Shown here piece after piece: positions 18,393 through 27,833 of a stretch of DNA of 64,000 bases (positions within the stretch are counted from its first letter, which is position 1; each line of letters opens with the position of its first letter). This stretch comes from Halorubrum xinjiangense (GTDB taxonomy: Archaea; Halobacteriota; Halobacteria; Halobacteriales; Haloferacaceae): contig NZ_FNBO01000005.1 in the NCBI RefSeq assembly GCF_900102375.1, forward strand, positions 124,001-188,000, in the 5' to 3' direction. The position numbers and the translations under genes were made by a program. Under the pieces are notes generated by a model that had not been told where the DNA came from, did no database searches, and saw only the letters and a program-made list of their open reading frames with translations.

Positions 18393-19283
18393 ATGTCTAA
18401 TCGCCCGGAAGAAATCAAGAACGAGCTTCAAGGAGACGGCTACCTGAAAGATCTGAGAGAGAGGGTCAACGAATCGGTTCAGGAAACAAGTGAGAAGGCG
18501 ATTGAGAAGTTCGAGGAGAATAATCGTGAAATTACAGCAGAGTACCTCCAAAACCATTTTAGTGAAGTCATTATCGGCCTAATTGGCTATGAGACGGATA
18601 TCTTCGAAAGTAGGTCAAATGAGGTCTATCCTCAAGCTCTGGTCAAATTTCTTGAAGAGGAATACAACTCCGGACAAGCTACTGTCTCATCCTACGCAAA
18701 ATCTGGAGACCCTGAGCTTACGGAATACTCCGCAATTCGAGAGACGTTTCGCGACATTGAGCAAGAGTTCAACGCTCATGACGACTTCTCGGAAGTTTTC
18801 AAGCGTGCGATCCCGGAACTCTACTACTTGATCAAGCCAATTGTCCAGTCTGCGGGCCAGTCCAGTTTCAAGCGTGCTGGGGGCGCTTTTCGACAGCAAT
18901 TCATCAACCTCGTAGAGATATCTGGCTATAATCTTCGGTCACAGACCAGTGAGGGGAGTGGTTATATTCTAATATTCTCTCCAGAAAATGAAGACGAAGC
19001 AAAGGAGATTTATTTTGGATTCCATACAACTCTCAAGGATCGTTTTCGTGCTACCTTGCCTGGCCCCGACAACATGCCGAACTATCTAGTCACAGCGGCG
19101 GGGGCAGATGCAATCAGTAACAACGATTCTGAAGATATCACCGCAGATCGGTTGGACCAAATCGCAGACGCAGGCGCGAAATTAATCGCAATTGACAAAG
19201 AAGCCGATCGGTATCCAAACAGGAACAAAATTATCAGCTACGAGACGTTTATTACAGAAGAACTGCCCAGCTATTTCGATTAG
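18393..19283 (+). CDS. Type II restriction endonuclease-like protein (EcoRII-C-like)
   Basis: The 296-residue acidic protein is helical for its first 150 residues. The C-terminal half has RAGGAFRQQF (residues 161-170), YILIFSPEN (191-199) and HTTLKDRFR (211-219), then MPNYLVTAAG and a DRLDQIADAGAKLIAID end. From memory, the order S/RAG...PD...K-TT-KDR-W is that of the EcoRII/PspGI catalytic domain, and a methyltransferase gene follows, so this looks like a type II restriction subunit. The Asp and first Lys expected in PD-(D/E)xK appear replaced (Ile or Ser, and His211). It may be inactive, or the alignment may be off. AT-rich codon use marks it as acquired. Confidence 0.5.
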   Translation: MSNRPEEIKNELQGDGYLKDLRERVNESVQETSEKAIEKFEENNREITAEYLQNHFSEVIIGLIGYETDIFESRSNEVYPQALVKFLEEEYNSGQATVSSYAKSGDPELTEYSAIRETFRDIEQEFNAHDDFSEVFKRAIPELYYLIKPIVQSAGQSSFKRAGGAFRQQFINLVEISGYNLRSQTSEGSGYILIFSPENEDEAKEIYFGFHTTLKDRFRATLPGPDNMPNYLVTAAGADAISNNDSEDITADRLDQIADAGAKLIAIDKEADRYPNRNKIISYETFITEELPSYFD

Positions 19284-19370
19284 TCCTCTAAAACAGCGAA
19301 ACCACATAGATAAAAAATAGGACTTCGGACGAAAACCGTTATACCTGGTCGGAGATTATCGATTGGTAGC

Positions 19371-20528
19371 ATGGGCGAGTCGCTGACGTGTATTGACTTA
19401 TTCAGCGGGGCTGGTGGGCTCAGTCTCGGTATGCAGCGGGCAGGCCTCGAGGTGCTTGCCGCCACAGATATTCACGAGACTGCAGCGAAGACTTATAAGG
19501 AGAACATTGGCTCGGAATGTGTCACCAAAGATATCCGTGACCTCTCTCCTAACGAGTTCTTTGAGCGTGGAAACTTCGAACCAGATGAAGTCGATCTGGT
19601 TGTAGGGGGCCCGCCCTGTAAAGGATTTAGCACAGCCGGCCCATTTGATGTTGATGACCCGCGGAATGACCTCTTTCGCCAGTATTTGGAAATTGTTGAG
19701 GAGATTCAACCAGATGCCATCCTGATGGAGAACGTTAAAGGGATACTGTCAATGCACGATGGGGCTTTTAAACAACAAATCCTAGAACATACAGACGAAC
19801 TCGGCTACAATACGGACTATATGAGGCTCAACGCGGCGAATTACGGAGTCCCTCAACTCCGAGAACGGGTGTTTTTCATCGGATATCAGAATGGTGAGAA
19901 AGTTTCTCGGCCAGAACAGTCACATACAGGATCAAAGCAGAAGCGTGTTACAGAGTACGACGCTGATAGCGATTTTAAACCATACGTCACAACTAAGTCC
20001 GCAGTTAACGATCTGGCATTCCTTGGGGTGGGCGAAGAGAGTTTAGAATATAAGCGAGACCCTGAAACAGATTATCAAGAGCGAATGCGAGGTGACCAAT
20101 CCGAACTATATAATCACAAAGCGCCCAATCACAGTGAGCGAATACAGGAGCGATTCGCCAAGTTCAGGCCGGGTGAATCAGTGGATGATGTCGAATCCAG
20201 AATTGGGGCCGATAAGATCAAGACTAAGAAACACACCATTCAGAAGTGGGATCCAGAGGCTCCGACAAATACAGTTACAACGCTACCAGAAGACTTCATC
20301 CACTACGAGCAGAACCGAATTCCGACCGTGCGTGAGTTAGCCCGTATACAATCATTCCCCGACTGGTTCGAGTTCAAAGGCCCGAGAACAACGGGGGGTA
20401 AACGGCGGAGTACAGCATTACCACAGTATTCTCAAGTTGGAAACGCTGTGCCACCCCTCCTCGCAGAAGCCCTTGGAAGAGAGATTCGTGTAACTCTACT
20501 TGGAGAGAAAAAGGTCGCACAGTCATAG
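19371..20528 (+). CDS. DNA (cytosine-5)-methyltransferase
   Basis: The 385-residue enzyme has the m5C motifs in normal order: I LTCIDLFSGAGGLSLGMQRA, IV GGPPCKGFS with nucleophile C83, VI LMENVKG, VIII QLRERVFFIG and X QVGNAVPPLL. The target-recognition region lies between about 165 and 330. It methylates cytosine in a short site that cannot be predicted here. A GTTATACC box lies about 29 bases before ATG 19371, so it may have its own promoter; the gap to the upstream nuclease-like gene is 87 bases. Confidence 0.92.
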   Translation: MGESLTCIDLFSGAGGLSLGMQRAGLEVLAATDIHETAAKTYKENIGSECVTKDIRDLSPNEFFERGNFEPDEVDLVVGGPPCKGFSTAGPFDVDDPRNDLFRQYLEIVEEIQPDAILMENVKGILSMHDGAFKQQILEHTDELGYNTDYMRLNAANYGVPQLRERVFFIGYQNGEKVSRPEQSHTGSKQKRVTEYDADSDFKPYVTTKSAVNDLAFLGVGEESLEYKRDPETDYQERMRGDQSELYNHKAPNHSERIQERFAKFRPGESVDDVESRIGADKIKTKKHTIQKWDPEAPTNTVTTLPEDFIHYEQNRIPTVRELARIQSFPDWFEFKGPRTTGGKRRSTALPQYSQVGNAVPPLLAEALGREIRVTLLGEKKVAQS

Positions 20529-20632
20529 ATTAGGATTGCGAAGCTGCCGCCTGTAGGAGTTTGGAGAATTTATGGAAGTACGGTTAGAATATCACGCAAA
20601 ATATAAGTGTTTAAGAAACTGTTAAATATGGT

Positions 20633-22543
20633 ATGCCAGAGATATCGGACTATATCCAGGATATAAACAAGAGAATCTTCCTTCCCGGACTCCAACGAGA
20701 GTATGTCTGGTCTGAAAAGCAGACGGAGAAACTCTTTGACTCTCTAATTCGTGGGTATCCAGTCGGCCAAATTACGCAGTGGGACGTCGCACACACCGAT
20801 ACCGATTATTATCCGTATAAGTTCATCCAGAAGTACGTCGACGATCGACGCGCTGTACCAGAATCCCTACGGGAGAAGGGCTACAGGAAATATAATGAGG
20901 AGGCGAGCAAAGACCAATCAAACCTTAGTTATCTCGTAATTGACGGTCAGCAGCGTCTAACATCTCTATTCATTGGACTTGTTGGACAGCGAATCCGATA
21001 TACAAAGGGAAAGGGAGGAAAACGCTCGAATATCCAACACTGGTCATCTAGAGAACTGTGTGTCAATCTTCTCGGTCATCCAGACTTTAATGACGATCAA
21101 CTATCTGGTGATTTTGAGTTTGAATTCAAACACACAGATGATTTTGATGACAAGTCTGGTTTCGGATTTACAGAGAATACTAAAGGAATAGAACGATATT
21201 GGTTCCCCCTACCTAATATGATGAATGAGAATCGTGAGGTCAAAAGCTCAAAGGAATTGATGGATATTACAGATGAAGAACTAAATAAGGCGAATTTATC
21301 GGAGGAGCGTCGACGACATTTGAAAGAAATTCGATCTCGCGTCATCCCCGAAATCAAATCCCAAATACTAAATGAGAAAATTAAGAGCGAAGAAGTGAAA
21401 AAAGAGGCGTCCGATATTAAAGAGATATTCCAACGTATCAATATCGAGGGTGAGGACCCTGATCCCCACCAATTGCTCCTTTCTAGGATGATGAGCACCT
21501 GGCCTTTCTCAGAACCCGAGGACGAGAAAATAAATCCCAGAGAACTGACCGAGAAGTGGGTACCAAGCTTCCAGCAGGAATATGAAGCATACAATACGAA
21601 AATTGACCGAGAGCTCTTTATGCGGTACTCGATGTACATTATTGGAAAGACACTAAAGACAAATCCGGTCACAGAACTTGGTGAATCTGAGTTACTTGAA
21701 ATCAGGGATAAATGGCTTAGAGATGGTCCTAAAGTCTCTAAGCATGAGTCAGGAGACGGAATATGGTTCTGTTACGGTCTCGATGCAGCATTGAAATCAG
21801 TTACCAAACTCGGATTCACTTCCGGCTCAATGTCCACAATGGCGATCATCGCTGCACTCGGCAAATTCTATTACTACAATCCTAATGCAGATCCTGATAA
21901 TGAGGAGAATCTCAGATCAATATACAATCTCCTCTCGAGACTACTACTATTGAAATCCTCCAAAGGTTCAATTAGTCGGGTTGAAGCAACTCGCATCTCT
22001 AATTTTATCCACGAAAATATAGACAAGGATTACACGATATTCCCAACTGATGAAGTCTTAGACTATCTCATGGACTACGTGGACGCTGAGATCACCGCTG
22101 AGATAGTGGAAAATATTGTTGAACAAGCAGAGTACCAGAATGCCACCTCAAGCAGTATCTTCTCAAATTGGGATGTCGCAGCTATTCTGGATTTATCGAC
22201 CCCGTACGCACAATATACGTCAGTCGACAAACTCGAAGTTGATCACATCTACCCCGAAGCCAGAGCAAGCGAGATCGCCAACGAGCTCGGTGTTGATGAA
22301 GAGGAGATCAACATCCACCGCATCGGGAACCTACAATTGCTACCCCGTGAAAAGAACCGCCAGAAGAGTGATAAACCACCCATCAAATGGCTACAGAATG
22401 GCCTTGGTGACGTAGAGAAGGACGAAATCAAACGGGTCAACAACTTCCCTGACGAGTACCCCTCAGTCGAGAATTATCAGGAATTCGTCGAGGCTCGTGA
22501 GAAAAAAATAATTGAAGCCGTCACAGAAGAAGTTCAGTCATAG
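20633..22543 (+). CDS. DUF262 and HNH (DUF1524) protein, GmrSD-like restriction factor
   Basis: The 636-residue protein has an N-terminal DUF262 domain with LQREYVW (residues 20-26) and VIDGQQRLTSL (102-112), the nucleotide-hydrolysing ParB-like motif, plus IFQRIN further on. The C-terminus has a DUF1524/HNH nuclease: LEVDHIYPEA near 535 and HRIGNLQLLPREKNRQKS. This fused S-D layout matches GmrSD-type type IV restriction enzymes, which cut modified DNA, and DUF262 proteins of phosphorothioate systems. An ATATAAG box 26-32 bases before ATG 20633 suggests separate transcription. It may act with, or independently of, the methyltransferase. Confidence 0.85.
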   Translation: MPEISDYIQDINKRIFLPGLQREYVWSEKQTEKLFDSLIRGYPVGQITQWDVAHTDTDYYPYKFIQKYVDDRRAVPESLREKGYRKYNEEASKDQSNLSYLVIDGQQRLTSLFIGLVGQRIRYTKGKGGKRSNIQHWSSRELCVNLLGHPDFNDDQLSGDFEFEFKHTDDFDDKSGFGFTENTKGIERYWFPLPNMMNENREVKSSKELMDITDEELNKANLSEERRRHLKEIRSRVIPEIKSQILNEKIKSEEVKKEASDIKEIFQRINIEGEDPDPHQLLLSRMMSTWPFSEPEDEKINPRELTEKWVPSFQQEYEAYNTKIDRELFMRYSMYIIGKTLKTNPVTELGESELLEIRDKWLRDGPKVSKHESGDGIWFCYGLDAALKSVTKLGFTSGSMSTMAIIAALGKFYYYNPNADPDNEENLRSIYNLLSRLLLLKSSKGSISRVEATRISNFIHENIDKDYTIFPTDEVLDYLMDYVDAEITAEIVENIVEQAEYQNATSSSIFSNWDVAAILDLSTPYAQYTSVDKLEVDHIYPEARASEIANELGVDEEEINIHRIGNLQLLPREKNRQKSDKPPIKWLQNGLGDVEKDEIKRVNNFPDEYPSVENYQEFVEAREKKIIEAVTEEVQS

Positions 22544-22721
22544 ACTCTGGATACTTCCGTTACTATTGGGGTACAAAATAGCTTCACCATTAGCGGACTC
22601 CAGTAGTATCATTTTCGTATAACAATCAGAGATATCGACTGGAAAACCGACGCTGCCTGACGGTTGTGAACAGTTCGAAAGCAACGACTCCGACAGCGAT
22701 GGGCCTGTTGTAGAAATTACC

Positions 22722-23726
22722 TCAGTCCGCCGCGCTCGGCGTCCCCAAGTACTTCTCGTTCAGTTCGTACTCGCCGTCCTCGCCCTCGACCAGGTACTCG
22801 CCGTAGTAGGGCACGCGGTTCGCTACCACTTCCTCGAAGGTTGCCGCGATTTCCTCGCGGGTCATCTCGCCCATCGAGCGGAGGTCGTCGTTGCGGTTGA
22901 GACACCCCTTCAGGTAGCCCTCGTGGGTGACGCGGACGCGGCCGCAGTTGGCGCAAAACTCCTCGTTCTCGACGGGGTCGACGATCTCGACCATGCCGCC
23001 CGTCTCGTCGTCGCTCTCCTCACCGACGAAGTAGCGCTTCCGGTCGTGCATCTCGCGGTGTTCGACGCGGTCGGCCTTCTCCGCGAGCCAGTCGTGGACG
23101 CGCCCGATGTCGACGTTCCACTCCGGCTTGCCGGTCAGCTCCGGCATGTACTGGATGAGCTGGAGCTGGAGCCCCTCGTTGTCGGCGACGTGCTCGACCA
23201 TCTCCTCGACGTAGCCCGCGGTGTGCGTGAACACGACCATGTTGAGCTTCACGGGGTCGAGCCCGGCGTCGACGGCGGCCTTCACGCCCTCGAGGACCTT
23301 CTCGTAAGCGCCCGATTTGGTCACCTCTGCGAAGTCGTCCGGGTCGAGCGCGTCCTGCGAGACGTTGACGCGGTCGAGGCCGGCGGCCTTCAGGTCTTCC
23401 GCGCGCCCGGGGAGGAAGGTGCCGTTCGTCGTCATCGAGACCTCCATCGAGTCGGGCGTGCGCTCGATGATCTCCTCTAAGTCCTGTCGGAGCATCGGCT
23501 CGCCGCCGGTGAACTTCACGGCGTCGACGCCGTACCCCTCGACGACCTCTAAGAAGCGGACCACGTCGTCGGCGCTCATCTCCTCGTCGCTTGGCTCCAT
23601 CGGCCCGCGCGTGTCGCCAAGCCCCTCGTTGTGGCAGTAGACGCAGTCGAAGTTACACCGGTCGGTGAGCGAGATACGCACCCCCGTCACCTCCCGTCCG
23701 AAGTCGTCCGCGAGTAGGCCGGCCAT
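22722..23726 (-). CDS. moaA: GTP 3',8-cyclase (molybdenum cofactor biosynthesis)
   Basis: The 334-residue radical-SAM enzyme makes the first molybdopterin precursor from GTP. The N-terminal cluster CNFDCVYC (C24, C28, C31) binds the SAM 4Fe-4S, then FTGGEPMLR and TTNGTFLPG. The C-terminal Cys set FCANCGRVR...KGCLN binds the second cluster. The very C-terminus lacks the usual GG but this varies in archaea. It points towards the tRNA-Arg island and ends right at the island border. Confidence 0.93.
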   Translation of the reverse strand: MAGLLADDFGREVTGVRISLTDRCNFDCVYCHNEGLGDTRGPMEPSDEEMSADDVVRFLEVVEGYGVDAVKFTGGEPMLRQDLEEIIERTPDSMEVSMTTNGTFLPGRAEDLKAAGLDRVNVSQDALDPDDFAEVTKSGAYEKVLEGVKAAVDAGLDPVKLNMVVFTHTAGYVEEMVEHVADNEGLQLQLIQYMPELTGKPEWNVDIGRVHDWLAEKADRVEHREMHDRKRYFVGEESDDETGGMVEIVDPVENEEFCANCGRVRVTHEGYLKGCLNRNDDLRSMGEMTREEIAATFEEVVANRVPYYGEYLVEGEDGEYELNEKYLGTPSAAD

Positions 23727-23751
23727 GGCAGAGGGAAGCGACTACGCGCGC

Positions 23752-23759
23752 TTAAATAT
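23752..23759 (-). promoter_or_regulatory. TATA box of moaA
   Basis: ATATTTAA on the minus strand lies 26-33 bases upstream of the moaA ATG (23726), consistent with a leaderless transcript. Confidence 0.65.
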
Positions 23760-23841
23760 CCGGGTCGAACGTGTGAGTACGTAACAGCCAGTGGTTACGT
23801 CGCGGTCACAGCGCGGCGAGCAACCGGCGACGAGTCCGACC

Positions 23842-24609
23842 TCAAAGCTCCACGCGGAGCCCGTCGGTCGCGGCCCGCACCTCGCCGTCGAAGCCCGCCT
23901 CGCGGACGCCGTCCGCCATCTCGCGCTCGCGGCCGCCGGTGTGCGGGTAGAGGTGCGAGAGGAGGAGCGTCCCGATCTCCGCGTCCGCGAGCGACTCGCC
24001 GAGGCTCGTCGGGTTCGGGTGGTTCGACACGTCGACGTCGTCCGGGAACGAGCAGTCGTGAACCAAGAGATCCGCGCCGTCCGCGAACCGCGCCATTCCC
24101 GCGAACGCTTCGGTGTCGCCCGAGAGCGCGAGCGGCCCCTCAGCCGGCGCCGCGTCCGAACTCGGCGGCGAGAAGCGGTAGGCGAACCCGTCCATCGAGT
24201 GGCGCGTCTCACGGGCCGCCACGTCGAACCCGCCGGCGGCGAACGGGCGCGACGCCGACACCTCGCGGACCGCTAGGTCGATCCGCCCGTCGAGGTAGTC
24301 GTGAACGTCGAGCAGGCCGTCGACGAGCGACTTCGTGCCCGCGGGGCCGACAACTTCGAGGTGCTCCTCGCCGGCGAGCCAGCGCGCCTTCAAGAGCGGG
24401 AGGAGCGCCGCGACGTGGTCGAGGTGGTGGTGGGTGAGGAGGACCGTCGAGACGCCCTCGTAGCCCGTCTCGGTGCCGGCGAGGCGCTGGAGGACGCCGC
24501 TGCCGCAGTCGACGAGCAGCGACCGGTCGCCGTCGTCGAGGAGGTAGCCGGCCTGCGCGCGGTCGGGGACCGGCATCGCGCTGCCGGACCCGAGCACGGT
24601 GAGTTCCAT
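23842..24609 (-). CDS. MBL-fold metallo-hydrolase (RNase Z-like)
   Basis: The 255-residue protein starts MELTVLGSGSAMPVPDRAQ and has the metal-binding signature THHHLDH (H60, H62, D64, H65), ETRHSMDGFAYRF, LSGDTEAF and a late LLLSHLYPHTGG. This is the short RNase Z/arylsulfatase-like branch of the metallo-beta-lactamase fold. No exosite loop typical of true tRNase Z is obvious, so a different phosphodiester or ester substrate is likely. It is transcribed towards moaA. Confidence 0.85.
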   Translation of the reverse strand: MELTVLGSGSAMPVPDRAQAGYLLDDGDRSLLVDCGSGVLQRLAGTETGYEGVSTVLLTHHHLDHVAALLPLLKARWLAGEEHLEVVGPAGTKSLVDGLLDVHDYLDGRIDLAVREVSASRPFAAGGFDVAARETRHSMDGFAYRFSPPSSDAAPAEGPLALSGDTEAFAGMARFADGADLLVHDCSFPDDVDVSNHPNPTSLGESLADAEIGTLLLSHLYPHTGGREREMADGVREAGFDGEVRAATDGLRVEL

Positions 24610-24704
24610 GGGGACGGATCGCGGCTGGACCCACCTAATTGGCTCGGACGCGCGGCGAGCGGCCGGGGGGCGGTCGGTCCGCTCGGGGACGCCTGACGAG
24701 CGGA

Positions 24705-25130
24705 CTACTTGATGAGGAACACCGGCACCGACGCGTCGTCGGCGACGCGGTCGGAGACGCTGCCGAGCGACTGAATCCGCTCGCGCGGCGTCTTCCCCTC
24801 CGGGCTCATCACGATCACGTCGATCCCGTTCTCCTCGGCGTACGCGACGATCTCGGCGTCCGGCGTGCCGTGCGCGACGTGCGTCTCGGCGTCGAGGCCG
24901 GCCTCGCTCGCCGCGTCGGCGACCGCCGCGACCGCGGCGTCGCCCTGCGATTCGAGGTCTTCGACTATCTCCTCGTGGAGGTCTCCCGAGTTGGCGGTGG
25001 TGACTCGCTGGTCGACGACGTACAGCGCGTGGATCGTCGCGTCGTGGTCCGTCGCGAGCCGGAGCGCGTGGTCGAGCGCGCGGTCGACTGCTTCGCTTCC
25101 GTCGGTCGGCACCAGAATCTCGTCGTACAT
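24705..25130 (-). CDS. Universal stress protein (UspA family)
   Basis: The 141-residue single-domain protein begins MYDEILVPTDGSEAVDRALDHAL and ends DASVPVFLIK. The ATP-binding loop G-2x-G-9x-G is only partly kept: the loop region reads SPEGKTPRERIQSLGSVSDRV. A CGTTAAGCC box on the minus strand at about 25153-25162 gives a leaderless start at 25130. The frame continues upstream but without Usp features. Confidence 0.9.
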   Translation of the reverse strand: MYDEILVPTDGSEAVDRALDHALRLATDHDATIHALYVVDQRVTTANSGDLHEEIVEDLESQGDAAVAAVADAASEAGLDAETHVAHGTPDAEIVAYAEENGIDVIVMSPEGKTPRERIQSLGSVSDRVADDASVPVFLIK

Positions 25131-25255
25131 GCGCGAGCGTTCGCCCGGTATCGGCTTAACGGTGGGGCCTCGGTGTCGGCGTTCGGGAGCGCCGCGCCGC
25201 CGAGCTGCCGTCCGGGAGCGCCGCGCCGCCGAGCCGGCGCCGGAGGCGGGGCGCG

Positions 25256-25813
25256 CTACTCGCCGCGCCAGCGGCCGCCGAGCGCCCCGCGTTTCATCGT
25301 GTCGGCCTCGCCGTCGCGGAAGACGCTGACGCGGCCGGTCTCCTCGCTCAGCGTCACCGTCGCGACGACCTCCGGCCGGACGGAGGTCTCGATCGCGCTC
25401 ATATGCCGCGATCCCATCCACGGCTCGTAGCTCACGTCGTCGACGAGGTCGGCCTCCTCGTCGCGAGTGCCGAGGTCGCGGAACCGAACCATCTGACTTT
25501 CGACCTCGCCGTCGACCGCGACGACGACGCCGCCGTCCTGCGCGACGCTCACCGACTCGGCCGCGGCGGCGACCCCGTCCGCGTCGAAGACGGACTGGCA
25601 GGTGTCCCGCGGCCAGCGGTTGTCGCCCATCGGGTCCGCGTAGGCCCCGTAGTCGCTGTCGCCGATGACGGCGAAGTACAGTCCCGGCCCCTTCACGTGC
25701 GGCTCACCCCACCCGTCGAAGGAGACGCTGACGTGTTCGGCGCAGTAGACCAGTCGGTCGACGACCTCGCGCACCCGCTCGTGGTCGCCATAGTCGATGG
25801 CGAGGTCGCTCAT
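25256..25813 (-). CDS. dacZ: Diadenylate cyclase (c-di-AMP synthase)
   Basis: The 185-residue protein resembles haloarchaeal DacZ and has a DisA_N-type domain. Visible are GPGLYFAVIGDSDYGAY, DGVAAAAESVSVAQDGG-VVVAVDGEV and EPWMGSRHMSAIE, the last corresponding to the RHR-type substrate motif with RHM here. DacZ joins two ATP into cyclic di-AMP, essential in Haloferax and linked to osmotic balance. It stands 125 bases downstream of cruF on the same strand; a GTATATAAG box near 25888-25896 lies in that gap, so it likely has its own promoter. Confidence 0.85.
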   Translation of the reverse strand: MSDLAIDYGDHERVREVVDRLVYCAEHVSVSFDGWGEPHVKGPGLYFAVIGDSDYGAYADPMGDNRWPRDTCQSVFDADGVAAAAESVSVAQDGGVVVAVDGEVESQMVRFRDLGTRDEEADLVDDVSYEPWMGSRHMSAIETSVRPEVVATVTLSEETGRVSVFRDGEADTMKRGALGGRWRGE

Positions 25814-25938
25814 CGCCGCCGGTCCTCTCGGTTCGGTCGTCCGCCGCGATTGCCGCCGTCGATCACGATCGGAAGAATGCGACCCCGGTATATAAGGGCA
25901 ACCGAGTCGCGCGAGCGTTACGCTTCCCCGGACTTCCG

Positions 25939-26874
25939 CTACCGCCGCCACTGCGTGAACAGCCGCGTATCGAAGCGCTCGGCGCGGACGAGGCCGACGC
26001 CGAACGCGGCCGCGACCGCCGCGGGCAGGAGGTTCCCGAACCAGAGGTTGATGCCACCCCAGAGGATCACGAAGCTCACCATGTCGTCGAGCATGAACTC
26101 GCAGTCGCGGAGGCGCTCGCGGATCCCGACCGCCGCGAACGCGCGGTCGAGCGTGACGACCGCGACGATCGCGGACAATACCCACCCGGCGTAGTTCGAG
26201 AGCGGCACGCCGTAGAACGCGCCGCCGCCGAAGTCCCAGAACCCGAGCGACACCGCGCCGGGGTCCAACACGACGTCCATCGCGACGACGACCGGGATCA
26301 CCGTCGCTAGCCGGACCCACACGCTGTCGGCGCGCGGCCCGAGCAACAGCAGACACAGCAGGTAGGCGTTGGTCACGAGCGGGATGAAGAAGACGGGGAG
26401 CGCGACCGGCACCCCGCCGAGCATCGGTCCGAGGTCGACCGTGTACGCGAACTCGCCGTACGGCCACCCGGTGGCGACGCCGACCGACTCGATGAGGTAC
26501 GTGTACGCGGTCAAGACGCCGATCCAGCCGAGCGCGCGACGGTCGATCGTCGGTAACACGCCGACCACCAGCGGCGAGCGCATCACGATCACGCCGAACA
26601 GCACGAACCACGGATGGAACGCGAACGGCTCCGGCACCCATCCCTCGGCGCTGCCGACGAGCGCGATCGCCCCGACGAGCGGGAAGACGACCGCGATGGT
26701 GAAGCGGTTCTCGCGGACGATCCGGTCGAGCAGCGCCTCGGCCTCCCGGCGCGTGTCCGGCGCGCGCTCGCGGAGCGCGTCGAGCCCGGGGGCGGTCCCG
26801 GGGGCGGCGGCGCTCTCGGCCGATCCGGTCCCCGCCGAGCCCCCCTCCGACCCCCCGCCGTCGCTGTCGGTCAC
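25939..26874 (-). CDS. cruF: Bisanhydrobacterioruberin hydratase
   Basis: The 311-residue membrane protein begins with an acidic Gly/Ser-rich head (about 50 residues), then seven or so helices (RFTIAVVFPLVGAIALVG, VPVALPVFFIPLVTNAYLL, MDVVLDPGAVSLGFWDFG, WGGINLWFGNLLPA). These match the DUF422/CruF carotenoid hydratases, which add water to the ends of bisanhydrobacterioruberin to give bacterioruberin. The GTG start 26874 overlaps the lyeJ stop by four bases (GTGA). Last gene of the crtD-lyeJ-cruF operon. Confidence 0.9.
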   Translation of the reverse strand: MTDSDGGGSEGGSAGTGSAESAAAPGTAPGLDALRERAPDTRREAEALLDRIVRENRFTIAVVFPLVGAIALVGSAEGWVPEPFAFHPWFVLFGVIVMRSPLVVGVLPTIDRRALGWIGVLTAYTYLIESVGVATGWPYGEFAYTVDLGPMLGGVPVALPVFFIPLVTNAYLLCLLLLGPRADSVWVRLATVIPVVVAMDVVLDPGAVSLGFWDFGGGAFYGVPLSNYAGWVLSAIVAVVTLDRAFAAVGIRERLRDCEFMLDDMVSFVILWGGINLWFGNLLPAAVAAAFGVGLVRAERFDTRLFTQWRR

Positions 26875-27833
26875 GGCAGCGCCTCCCAGAGCGGGTACAC
26901 CCGCCAGAGGCCGCCCATCGACAGCAGCGTGCCGACGACGGTGTTCAGCGCCGGGAACCACCAGTACGCGCGGTCGACCGAGACGGATGAGCGCGCGACC
27001 CACGCGACGAAGACCGGGTACACCGCGAGCAGCGCGCCGAGGCGCGGGTCGACGAGCCAGAACGCGGCGGCCGCGGCGGTCCACGCCGCGAAGCAGTAGG
27101 CGTACGTGCGGCTTTCGCCGAGGAACGTCGCGGTCGTGTCGATCCCCGCGGCCCGGTCCGGCTCGATGTCCGGGATCGCGGAGAACGTGTGCATCCCCAT
27201 CGTCCAGAGCCACGCCCCGGCGAGCGCCGCGAGCGGCGGGTGCGCGCCAGCGACGGTCGCGTACGCCGCCGCGCCGGGGAGCGCATACAGTCCGTTCGAC
27301 AGCGAGTCGAGGAACGGCGTCGTCTTGAATCGGGCGGGCGGCGCACTGTAGCCGACCGCTAAGACGAGGAAGCCGAGCAGGTACGGCCACGCGACCCGCG
27401 GCGTGATAGCGAGCGTCGCGAGCCCCAGCGCGCCGGACGCGACGACGGCGGCGACCACCGGTCGGCTCCCCTGCCAGCGCGCCTCGCGGCCCGCCTTCTT
27501 CGGGTTCAGCTCGTCGATGTCGGCGTCAAACACGTCGTTGACGCCGTAGAGGAATACGTTCGCGGGGACGAGGAAGTAGAGCGCGAGCGCGACGGTGGTC
27601 GGGGTGAACAGGCCGCTCACGTCGCCGATGCCGTAGGTGACGCCGACCGCGACCGGGCCGGCGAGGTAGAGCCAGAAGCGCGGCCGCGACAGCACCAACA
27701 GGTAGCGGAGGCCCTCGCTCCCGCTCCCGGCGGCCCGCTCCCGATCCTCTCCGGCGGGTCGGTGCTGCTCGTCGGCGGGTCGGCTCCCCTCGCCTTCGGC
27801 GGATCGGTTCTGGTCGCTCACGGCGCTGGTCAC
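26871..27833 (-). CDS. lyeJ: Lycopene elongase/hydratase, UbiA family prenyltransferase
   Basis: The 320-residue UbiA-type protein carries the two Asp motifs: NDVFDADIDELNPKK (first DxxxD) and AIPDIEPDRAAG (second), with eight predicted helices. In haloarchaea the homologue adds C5 prenyl units to lycopene and hydrates them on the way to bacterioruberin. GTG 27833 overlaps the crtD stop; GTG 27821 (giving MSDQNRSAEG) is an alternative. The first 45 residues are a disordered acidic tail. Middle gene of the operon, overlapping both neighbours. Confidence 0.9.
   Translation of the reverse strand: MTSAVSDQNRSAEGEGSRPADEQHRPAGEDRERAAGSGSEGLRYLLVLSRPRFWLYLAGPVAVGVTYGIGDVSGLFTPTTVALALYFLVPANVFLYGVNDVFDADIDELNPKKAGREARWQGSRPVVAAVVASGALGLATLAITPRVAWPYLLGFLVLAVGYSAPPARFKTTPFLDSLSNGLYALPGAAAYATVAGAHPPLAALAGAWLWTMGMHTFSAIPDIEPDRAAGIDTTATFLGESRTYAYCFAAWTAAAAAFWLVDPRLGALLAVYPVFVAWVARSSVSVDRAYWWFPALNTVVGTLLSMGGLWRVYPLWEALP

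Larger units (their letters stand above)
18032..22720. mobile_element. AT-richer defence island downstream of tRNA-Arg
   Basis: Three genes of clearly lower GC and non-native codon use (many A/T third bases) lie between the att-like repeat and moaA. They encode a restriction-endonuclease-like protein, an m5C methyltransferase and a DUF262/HNH protein. No integrase is present. The right boundary is set only by the composition change and the moaA stop at 22722. Confidence 0.6.

Noticed and set aside
18393-22543. BREX or DISARM system
   Set aside because: No PglZ, BrxL, helicase or ATPase of those systems is present; only the methyltransferase and nuclease-like genes.
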